Assembly (NCBI GenBank): GCA_012962595.1
Contig: DTXE01000245.1
Location: 1-10,929, forward strand
Direction: 5' to 3'
Length of the DNA: 10,929 nucleotides
From: Syntrophaceae bacterium
Lineage (GTDB): Bacteria > Desulfobacterota > DTXE01
Shown: positions 1 to 5,267 of the stretch, one piece after another
Layout: the number at the start of each line of letters is the position of its first letter
How positions within the stretch are numbered: position 1 is the stretch's first letter
Position numbers and translations under genes: made by a program
The notes under the pieces: model-generated
What the model was told of the DNA's origin: nothing
The model's database searches: none
The model's input: the letters and a program-made list of their open reading frames with translations, nothing else

Positions 1-1
1 A

Positions 2-235
2 TCCGAATTGGCATCTTCTTGGTGGTCAACTACTGGTATTAATGCACTTATTGATTTTGATGATGGTGAGATGACTTCTGAACCTAAAGGTGCAGCTTAT
101 GAAAGAGAAATGACTTGGTTTGAGTCTTCTCTTGGTCGTATTATTATGATTGTTATTGTGTTCATTCCGTTCATTTTGCTTTATTTCAGCTTTGTTCAAG
201 CTGCTGTTTTGATGTTCTTTTTCAGTTTGACTTAA
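2..235 (+). CDS. 3' end of an unrecognised small membrane protein, open at the window edge
   Basis: The reading frame is open from the first bases to a TAA at 233-235. Only the C-terminal part is present; the TTG at 8 could be a start but the frame continues upstream of it. I do not recognise the family. The first half is polar and acidic (FDDGEMTSEPKG). A run of about 25 hydrophobic residues then begins at LGRIIMIVIVFIPF and reaches nearly to the C-terminus, so this is probably a protein anchored by its tail. Codon use is striking: 44 of 75 codons end in T, unlike the genes to the right. Such T-ending bias is well known in single-stranded DNA phages (microviruses, inoviruses), but it also occurs in AT-rich genomes. 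The opposite-strand frame here translates to Asn-rich low-complexity sequence, as expected for antisense of this gene, so I take the plus strand as coding. Confidence 0.5.
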   Translation, partial: SELASSWWSTTGINALIDFDDGEMTSEPKGAAYEREMTWFESSLGRIIMIVIVFIPFILLYFSFVQAAVLMFFFSLT

Positions 236-1042
236 AAAATGCTTTATCTTTCTAAAAACTGCCGCAGGTTCGGTTCCTGCCGCTGCGGCTAATTTAAAAA
301 GTTCATTGCCAACGGCATATTTGTGCCTTTGTTCCTCACTAAAACCGGTTAGTCTTTCTGATTGAATGTTTAATTTTTCGATCAAAATGGAAGCGGCATA
401 ACTTTCCGTTTCATAATCCACTGCTAATTCTGGTACGATCATGTCAGCCGGTTTAACACAAATGCCGTTTCCGTTGTAAAGCCATGCTGTTTGTCGCAGG
501 GTGATTAAAAATTGAGCATCAAAATAGTGATATCGTTCTCGTCGATAGAACCAGTTATATTGCCCTTTAAAAATATCTTCTCCTAAGTTGTCTTCTATCA
601 GTTTGAGTAAAAATTGCCATAAAATCTGGGACTTATCAAAATTCAGTTGAACTAAAAACGCATTTAAGCCTTCAAGATCATAGTCATAAGTGTATTGTGA
701 AAAATGATAATAATCATAAGTACATTGTCCATTATGAATCGCTTCTCTTTCTTGCCCTGATAAGGTGGCCTGTGTTTTGAGTCGTCTCGCTTTATCTTCA
801 ATCCCTAATTCTTTGAAAAACGTGTTTAAGGTTTCTTGTGCAAATTCATGATCAAGGGCGGCATAAAATGCGCTATCTAAAAAATAAATATTCGGGTAAT
901 GGCTAAAATAGTGTTTTAACGGTTCAGTATTGAAATAAATGAGATGCGACAAGTCGCGCACTTTTTTTTCTGATAGAGGGCGCGACAGAATGGGATGGTT
1001 TTTAACTGATTCACGTATTCTGCCTTTTTTTGCCAAGGGCAA
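26..1042 (-). CDS. 3' portion of the frameshifted sacsin-type ATPase gene; its tail is probably not native
   Basis: This frame carries the continuation of the ATPase gene that starts at 2820. From about position 961 leftwards it reads VRDLSHLIYFNTEPLKHYF and then PNIYFLDSAFYAAL, a style that follows on from IPFCRALYQKKK in the upstream frame. The ATG at 1042 is probably not a real start, because the coding sequence arrives from the other frame at the A8 run (962-969). The part from 961 to about 236 gives roughly 240 plausible residues ending near AAAAGTEPAAVFRKIKHFL. Left of about 236 the translation turns into Asn/Thr/Lys-rich low complexity, antisense to the plus-strand gene at 2-235. The natural C-terminus is therefore probably missing, cut off at a join near 235-245. 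I see no catalytic motif in this half; in related proteins this region lies beyond the ATPase and linker. Confidence 0.5.
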   Translation of the reverse strand: MPLAKKGRIRESVKNHPILSRPLSEKKVRDLSHLIYFNTEPLKHYFSHYPNIYFLDSAFYAALDHEFAQETLNTFFKELGIEDKARRLKTQATLSGQEREAIHNGQCTYDYYHFSQYTYDYDLEGLNAFLVQLNFDKSQILWQFLLKLIEDNLGEDIFKGQYNWFYRRERYHYFDAQFLITLRQTAWLYNGNGICVKPADMIVPELAVDYETESYAASILIEKLNIQSERLTGFSEEQRHKYAVGNELFKLAAAAGTEPAAVFRKIKHFLSQTEKEHQNSSLNKAEIKQNERNEHNNNHNNTTKRRLKPSHFSFISCTFRFRSHLTIIKINKCINTSS

Positions 1043-2820
1043 TTTAAAAAATAACGGACTAGTTTTCTGAAATCTCTTAACATAATGGCCGGTTCAATTT
1101 CCCCGTTTTTTTGATATCGGGGCAAGATATAATATTGAATTTCTTCATAATCTTTGGGTTTATCTAATCCTAATGCCAGCAAAAATTGCTTTGATTTTTC
1201 ATGCTTGAGAAAACACGGTTTGACGGTTGGGTATTCTGATTCACTGTCAGTCGGTAAATACACTTGAATTTTGCCCGCGCGATTATAAGCTGGCACAATT
1301 TGTTCATCGGTAAGACGCAATATGGATTTTGTTCTCAAGATTTCCTTTTTATGTTTAAGATAACGCGGTTTGTCTAATAAATAAGTGTAAAACTGCATTA
1401 ACCAGGTATCTGTTTGATTTTGAATAAAGGCTTTTGTCATCCGTTTCAGCACTTTATCCTGTGTGATTTCTTGATTAACCAAATGCGTTTTAATATATTC
1501 CCATAAGATTTTATTATTATGCCTTGTTTTGGGAAAAACCCAGTGGGCATCGGGATGATTCATCAGTTCACTTAATTGCGCTGAAGTGAATAAATTCAAT
1601 AAATCTGGGTTTTCAGCTAAATAGGCTTGTTGCCGAGTGATCGCTTTTTTTTCTGGAGTGGGCAATAAGGCTTTATGAGATTGCAAGGTTTCCAAAACCG
1701 TATCGTAAACGATTCTGAATGGGTGTTCAGTTGGAAAATCAGGCTCATGAAGTGGCAAGACATTAAAAAAGGCATCGGTGAGCCAATTTAGCTTTTTGAT
1801 CTGCGGCAAACTTTCCGCAGTCAGTTGTGCAATGGCTTGAATCAGTTTTTGATTCCAAGCCTCACCTTGTTTAATACCTTCCCGATTATCAGTTAATAAA
1901 AAAGGGGCTTGAACAATAAAACGTAGCTGAGTGGTTTCTTTGGTTGCAAAAAAGCAATAGGCTGGGAAAGTGTGTTGATAAGAAATGGGGGGCAATGCTT
2001 CCCACATCAAATAGGCAATATTGATAAACTGCGGCGATTGTTGATCTGAAACGGATAATGGGCCGGTAAACACTAAAAAACGAGTTGTCACAGGTGTTTG
2101 ATTTAAAAGCTGTTGCGTCATGACTTCTTTACCCCCTGCCAATGATTGAATTATCGTTTTAGAATAACAACCTTGATTTTGATCAGCAAGCCAAGTGATT
2201 TGATTCAAATGCCTTAAAAACAATAGAGGATGAGTCAGATTTTTTAATTTGTCCAAAATGGCTTGAAAAGCTTGGTGTGCGGGTTGAGCAGGATTATCGA
2301 AGGGAAAATAAAATAAGGTTTCATTCGCCTGTCTCTCAGGATGATCGGTATCAAGCCAAATTGGGACAATAAACCGTTCAATTTTAAAGCAAAAAGGCGG
2401 ATCATAAATCTCCGGCGTATTCGTATACTGAAAAATGGCTTTAAACCCGACTCCGAATTTACCGATTTGTGCCTCATATTTATTAGAATTACCAATAGAA
2501 GTAATCGCATTGATATGCCCTAATCGCTGATATTGCGTATCCGATTCTTCAGAATCAGGATGCGTTATCGAAAAATGAACCGTACCATTATGCGCGAAAA
2601 GCATACCCGATTGATTCAGCACAAATCTAACATGAGTTGCCTTCACATCATCTGCATTTTGCAAGAGTTCATAAATAAATTGGGCTGATTCAGAATACTT
2701 TTCGATAACCCGTAATTTCACACCCCGCATAGAACGTTTTTCAAGCACATCCGCATTTTGTTGTCGATCTTTTGAGAGTTGATCGAAAAGCGTTTTTTGT
2801 TCGGGGGTTAAGATAGACAT
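916..2820 (-). CDS. Sacsin-type GHKL ATPase protein, N-terminal part (gene broken by a frameshift)
   Basis: The N-terminus matches the sacsin/Hsp90-like ATP-binding fold. The N box is ELLQNADD at residues 51-58, with Glu51 and Asn55 in the usual catalytic and Mg-binding places. HNG at 77-79 stands where the G1 box is expected, and the glycine-rich lid is IGKFGVGFKAIFQYT at about 119-133. Bacterial proteins with this domain are usually long (often over 1,000 residues) and often sit near restriction or anti-phage genes. The precise role is unknown; ATP-driven remodelling is inferred from the fold. The frame ends with an implausible CATCRISFISILNR tail, because at the A8 run (962-969) the true continuation moves to another frame. 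With one more A the two frames join into a protein of about 860 residues up to the left break. The ATG at 2820 has no clear Shine-Dalgarno, but the ATPase domain begins soon after it. A stop codon of an upstream frame lies only six bases before it, which suggests an operon. Confidence 0.7.
   Translation of the reverse strand: MSILTPEQKTLFDQLSKDRQQNADVLEKRSMRGVKLRVIEKYSESAQFIYELLQNADDVKATHVRFVLNQSGMLFAHNGTVHFSITHPDSEESDTQYQRLGHINAITSIGNSNKYEAQIGKFGVGFKAIFQYTNTPEIYDPPFCFKIERFIVPIWLDTDHPERQANETLFYFPFDNPAQPAHQAFQAILDKLKNLTHPLLFLRHLNQITWLADQNQGCYSKTIIQSLAGGKEVMTQQLLNQTPVTTRFLVFTGPLSVSDQQSPQFINIAYLMWEALPPISYQHTFPAYCFFATKETTQLRFIVQAPFLLTDNREGIKQGEAWNQKLIQAIAQLTAESLPQIKKLNWLTDAFFNVLPLHEPDFPTEHPFRIVYDTVLETLQSHKALLPTPEKKAITRQQAYLAENPDLLNLFTSAQLSELMNHPDAHWVFPKTRHNNKILWEYIKTHLVNQEITQDKVLKRMTKAFIQNQTDTWLMQFYTYLLDKPRYLKHKKEILRTKSILRLTDEQIVPAYNRAGKIQVYLPTDSESEYPTVKPCFLKHEKSKQFLLALGLDKPKDYEEIQYYILPRYQKNGEIEPAIMLRDFRKLVRYFLNCPWQKKAEYVNQLKTIPFCRALYQKKKCATCRISFISILNR
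962..969 (-). other. A8 homopolymer at the frame change of the ATPase gene
   Basis: On the coding (minus) strand the sequence is CAG followed by A8 and then GTGCGCGAC. The upstream frame reads LYQKKK then CATCRI and soon stops. The downstream frame reads KKVRDLSHLIYFNTEPL and stays open for over 700 bases. Adding a single A joins the two plausible halves. This may be a homopolymer sequencing error, a real one-base deletion, or a slippage site where polymerase or ribosome restores the frame. Confidence 0.65.
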
Positions 2821-2826
2821 GTGTGA

Positions 2827-2895
2827 TTAGGCGTTGCTCTGTTTTACTTGATAGGGATAAGGGATTGTTTCCATTGTAGATTTGCTCTGCTTCGT
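2827..2895 (-). CDS. Possible C-terminal remnant of a gene upstream of the ATPase gene
   Basis: Read leftwards on the minus strand, an open frame ends in METIPYPYQVKQSNA and a TAA at 2829-2827, six bases before the ATPase start codon. The tight spacing is typical of an operon, so this may be the last codons of a partner gene whose body was lost at the join with the tRNA fragment. It is too short to identify and could be chance; the frame is open for only about 23 codons before it runs into the tRNA-like sequence. Confidence 0.25.
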   Translation of the reverse strand, partial: TKQSKSTMETIPYPYQVKQSNA

Positions 2896-2923
2896 GCCGG
2901 TTCAAGTCCGGCCCCAGGCACCA
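2896..2923 (+). tRNA. 3' fragment of a tRNA, probably tRNA-Leu; 5' half absent
   Basis: The T arm is complete: GCCGG (2896-2900), loop TTCAAGT (2901-2907), CCGGC (2908-2912). It is followed by a seven-base acceptor strand CCCAGGC (2913-2919), discriminator A (2920) and an encoded CCA (2921-2923). The matching 5' acceptor strand GCCTGGG and a D arm are not found to the left, so the tRNA is partial. Discriminator A with an acceptor ending GGC before ACCA is the pattern of tRNA-Leu. Bases just 5' (about 2884-2895) may belong to the long variable arm, but the exact point where tRNA homology stops cannot be set by eye. Such a fragment is what an integrated element leaves at its far end, and equally what a chimeric join inside a tRNA gene would give. 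Confidence 0.6.
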
Positions 2924-3009
2924 GTAAAATCACAATTTCCCTTACATCACCCATCACATCCTTCAAGAGATATATAGCCTATAGCCACAACAGCCAGCAA
3001 TGCAATGAT

Positions 3010-3025
3010 GAGATTGATCAATCTC
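3010..3025. promoter_or_regulatory. 16-bp perfect palindrome, possible operator
   Basis: GAGATTGATCAATCTC equals its own reverse complement over all 16 bases. It lies about 36 bases before the first predicted -35 box of the aminotransferase gene. There is no T tract after it, so it is not an intrinsic terminator. A dimeric regulator site is the simplest reading, but no regulator is encoded nearby. Confidence 0.3.
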
Positions 3026-3060
3026 CTACTTAACAAATAATTTCCTCTTCCAGTTTGAAC

Positions 3061-3089
3061 TTGACTAACCCCTCACAGTGTCTTATGAT
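3061..3089 (+). promoter_or_regulatory. Predicted sigma-70-type promoter P1 of the aminotransferase gene
   Basis: TTGACT (3061-3066), a 17-base spacer and TATGAT (3084-3089) give 5/6 matches to each consensus box. Transcription would start near 3096, leaving a leader of about 100 bases before the ATG at 3200. Confidence 0.5.
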
Positions 3090-3099
3090 TCGGTGAAAC

Positions 3100-3128
3100 T
3101 TGGCATCTGTATATTTAATGGCTATAAA
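3100..3128 (+). promoter_or_regulatory. Predicted sigma-70-type promoter P2 of the aminotransferase gene
   Basis: TTGGCA (3100-3105), a 17-base spacer and TATAAA (3123-3128) also match each consensus box at 5/6. With P1 this makes a tandem pair. The palindromes at 3132-3148 and 3162-3174 would lie just downstream of its start point. Confidence 0.45.
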
Positions 3129-3131
3129 GGG

Positions 3132-3174
3132 CTATCTTGTACTGATAGGGATAACATAAACTGACTTAAAGTCA
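3132..3174. promoter_or_regulatory. Two short inverted repeats in the leader of the aminotransferase gene
   Basis: CTATC (3132-3136) and GATAG (3144-3148) form a 5-bp inverted repeat around seven bases. TGACTT-A-AAGTCA (3162-3174) is a perfect 6-bp inverted repeat around one base. Both lie between P2 and the start codon and could be operators or weak leader hairpins. They are short enough to arise by chance. Confidence 0.25.
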
Positions 3175-3199
3175 ATGGTGATTGGTCTTCAATAATACT

Positions 3200-4405
3200 A
3201 TGAAGCTGGCAAAAAGGATAGGTAGTATAAGTCCATCTCCTACCTTGGCAATCAATGCCAAGGCCAAATCAATGAGGGCTTCTGGCATAGATGTCCTAAA
3301 CTTTGGGGTGGGGGAGCCTGATTTTGATACCCCTCGTCACATAAAAGAGGCTGCTGTAAAGGCTATAGAAGAGGGATTCACAAAGTATACAGAAGTCGCA
3401 GGTATTCCAGAGTTGAAGGAAGCCATTATCCACAAATTCCAAAGCGATAATGGCCTTTCTTACGATCCCTCGGAAATCCTGGTTTCATGTGGCGGTAAGC
3501 ACACCCTATACAATCTGGCCCAGGTTCTATTTGAAGAGGGTGATGAAGTTATTGTCCCTGCACCTTATTGGGTATCTTATCCCCCCATCATCACACTTTC
3601 TGGGGCCAAGCCAGTTATTATCCGTACCACAGAAGATACCGACTTTAAGCTAAACATTGATGACCTAAAAAATGCTATTACCCCTAAGACCAAGGGTCTT
3701 ATCCTAAATAGCCCTTCTAATCCTACAGGATCGGTTTACAGTAAGCAAGAATTGGAGGAAATCGCCCAAATTGCCATGGAATATGATTTTTACATCATCT
3801 CAGATGATATCTATGAAAAGATAGTCTTTGATGGTATTAACTGCACATGCATTGCTACCTTGGGCCCAGAAATCAAAAGTCGTACCTTTATTATAAATGG
3901 TGTATCTAAAACCTATGCCATGACAGGCTGGCGGATCGGTTATATGGCGGGTTCCGCTGAGGTTATCAGTGCAGCCACTAGAATTCAAAGCCAAAGCACA
4001 TCAAACCCAAACTCTATTGCTCAGAAGGCAGCGGTAGAGGCCATCCTAGGGCCGCAGGATCACATAAAGATGATGGTAGAAGAATTTGAAAAGCGACGGA
4101 ATTACTTCATGGAAAGGTTGTCCAAAATGGGTAAAGTAAGGTGTTTTAAACCTCAAGGTGCATTTTATGCCTTCCCCAATTTTTCAGTCTGTTATAACAG
4201 GTCATTCAAAGGAAGAAAGATAAGTGGTTCTTTAGAATTGGCCGATTTTTTACTAGAGGAGGCACGGGTGGCTGTAGTTCCTGGTATAGCCTTTGGTGAA
4301 GATAATTGTATCAGATTCTCCCTTGCTACTTCCATGGAGCATATTAAAAAGGGATTGGATAGGATAGAAGAGGCCTTATTCCTTATAGAGATGCAGGATA
4401 CATGA
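3200..4405 (+). CDS. Class I pyridoxal-phosphate aminotransferase, aspartate aminotransferase type (AspC/AatA-like)
   Basis: A cytoplasmic PLP enzyme of 401 residues, the usual length for the Thermus/Bacillus-like (class I-gamma) aspartate aminotransferases, which move the amino group between aspartate and 2-oxoglutarate. Visible signatures in order: GEPDFDTP at 38-45, SNPTG with Asn174, DDIYE with Asp202/Asp203 and Tyr205 around the cofactor, the PLP-binding Lys237 in SKTYAMTGWRIGY, and Arg372 in IRFSLATS, which binds the substrate carboxylate. The start at 3200 (MKLAKRI, where family members begin) is preferred over an in-frame TTG at 3182; neither has a well-spaced Shine-Dalgarno, the best being GGTGATTGG about 15 bases before the ATG. 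Two promoter-like pairs lie upstream. Specificity within the family (aspartate, prephenate, or a related amino acid) cannot be read from the sequence. A CBS-ACT gene follows after a 197-base spacer. Confidence 0.9.
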   Translation: MKLAKRIGSISPSPTLAINAKAKSMRASGIDVLNFGVGEPDFDTPRHIKEAAVKAIEEGFTKYTEVAGIPELKEAIIHKFQSDNGLSYDPSEILVSCGGKHTLYNLAQVLFEEGDEVIVPAPYWVSYPPIITLSGAKPVIIRTTEDTDFKLNIDDLKNAITPKTKGLILNSPSNPTGSVYSKQELEEIAQIAMEYDFYIISDDIYEKIVFDGINCTCIATLGPEIKSRTFIINGVSKTYAMTGWRIGYMAGSAEVISAATRIQSQSTSNPNSIAQKAAVEAILGPQDHIKMMVEEFEKRRNYFMERLSKMGKVRCFKPQGAFYAFPNFSVCYNRSFKGRKISGSLELADFLLEEARVAVVPGIAFGEDNCIRFSLATSMEHIKKGLDRIEEALFLIEMQDT

Positions 4406-4424
4406 TGCAGGATATAAAAAATGA

Positions 4425-4585
4425 CAAATAACAAAGCTCCCCATAGAAGTAGAAAAGTTCACTTCACGGGGCGGGCAAATGTCAAATCAAGCTCAAAGTC
4501 CCAATGACAAAACAAAAATTTTGGCATTTAAGCATTTGGATTTTGAAATTTGGATTTGTTTAGTGCTTAGGATTTGGAATTTAAG
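4425..4585. repeat. Repeat-like AT-rich spacer with strand-switching words
   Basis: The left half is rich in CAAA-type words (AATGTCAAATC, CCAATGACAAAAC). The right half is rich in their complements (TTTGGATTTTG, AAATTTGGATTTG, AGGATTTGG), and the switch falls at AAAAATTTTGG near 4516-4525. The whole is an imperfect long inverted repeat. Sequences with these words are, as I recall, scattered through intergenic regions of many anaerobe and candidate-phylum genomes. No protein is encoded. Only one copy is in the window, so repeat status rests on style rather than a second copy. It could fold in RNA between the aminotransferase and CBS genes. Confidence 0.4.
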
Positions 4586-4590
4586 TAGAT

Positions 4591-4595
4591 GGAGG
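4591..4595 (+). promoter_or_regulatory. Strong ribosome binding site of the CBS-ACT gene
   Basis: GGAGG lies seven bases before the ATG at 4603, the best-spaced Shine-Dalgarno in the window. It fixes the start and lets this gene be translated on its own even if transcribed with the aminotransferase. Confidence 0.75.
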
Positions 4596-4602
4596 TCTAT
4601 AT

Positions 4603-5259
4603 ATGCTAGTAAAAAAATGGATGTCCACAAAATTAATTACCGTTAATGAAAATACTTCGATGATGAAGGCCTTGAGGATTATGAAGGATAACAGGATTCG
4701 GAGACTTCCTGTGATGAAGGATGAAAAACTTGTAGGTATTATAACCGACCGTGACTTAAAGGAGGCCTCCCCCTCCAAGGCATCTACCCTTGATGTACAT
4801 GAACTCTATTATCTCCTTTCTGAAATTAGAGTAAAAGACATCATGGCCAAGAATCCTATCACTATAAGGCCAGATGAATCCGTGGAAAAGGCTGCTGTAC
4901 TTATGCTAGAGAAGAAGATATCCGGGCTCCCAGTAGTAGAAAATGAAAATTTGGTAGGAATCATAACCCAAACCGATATATTTAGGGTCTTAACCAGTAT
5001 AACCGGTATTTACCAAGGAGGTATTAAGATTGCCTTAGACCTGCCCGATATACCCGGAACCACTCAGGCGGTAATCAACACCATAAGAAGTCATGGTGGC
5101 CGGATAATGAGTGTGATGACGTCCTATGACGTTTCCGAAGAAGGCCATCGACACGTGTTTGTTAGAACCAAAAATGTAGAGGGGAAGAAGCTAGATAAGC
5201 TTCTAAAGGAATTAAACAAACATTTTTATGTCCTTTATTCTGTAAAGGACGTAATCTGA
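4603..5259 (+). CDS. CBS-CBS-ACT domain protein (AcuB-like regulator)
   Basis: The 218-residue soluble protein has two CBS domains, about 5-55 (VKKWMSTKLITV to LVGIITDRDL) and about 76-130 (VKDIMAKNPITIRPDESV to LVGIITQTDIF). An ACT-like segment follows at about 138-212 (IALDLPDIPGTTQAVINTI). CBS pairs bind adenine nucleotides such as AMP, ATP or SAM, and ACT domains bind amino acids. The known relative with this order is Bacillus AcuB, tied to acetoin use, but most such proteins have no tested role. A sensor that ties energy state to amino-acid supply is an inference, mildly favoured by the aminotransferase just upstream. There is no catalytic or membrane domain. The start is set by GGAGG at 4591. 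Its stop lies eight bases from the stop of the convergent penicillin-binding protein gene, and a hairpin overlaps its last codons. Confidence 0.85.
   Translation: MLVKKWMSTKLITVNENTSMMKALRIMKDNRIRRLPVMKDEKLVGIITDRDLKEASPSKASTLDVHELYYLLSEIRVKDIMAKNPITIRPDESVEKAAVLMLEKKISGLPVVENENLVGIITQTDIFRVLTSITGIYQGGIKIALDLPDIPGTTQAVINTIRSHGGRIMSVMTSYDVSEEGHRHVFVRTKNVEGKKLDKLLKELNKHFYVLYSVKDVI
5230..5250. terminator. Perfect 8-bp hairpin at the convergent gene ends
   Basis: GTCCTTTA (5230-5237), loop TTCTG, TAAAGGAC (5243-5250) form a perfect stem inside the last codons of the CBS gene, between two converging transcripts. No U tract follows on either strand, so it is not a classic intrinsic terminator. It may slow polymerase or protect 3' ends, or may be chance. 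Confidence 0.35.
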
Positions 5260-5267
5260 GAATCTCT

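Noticed and set aside
2244..2510. Small frames on both strands inside the ATPase gene.
   Set aside because: They overlap the conserved coding frame and show no protein-like character of their own.
2849..2860. The 12-mer TGATAGGGATAA occurs here and again at 3143-3154, flanking the tRNA fragment, which could suggest attachment-site direct repeats.
   Set aside because: A few shared 12-mers are expected by chance in a window of this size, and neither copy lies within the tRNA sequence where integrases act.
2848..3033. A plus-strand frame of 61 codons with the phrase RAGSSPAPGTS.
   Set aside because: It is the translation of the tRNA T arm and acceptor, a well-known false gene. The rest is non-coding.
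3147..3157. TAGGGATAACA resembles the first part of the I-SceI homing endonuclease site.
   Set aside because: Only 11 of 18 bases match, no intron or endonuclease gene is present, and the following bases differ. Chance match.
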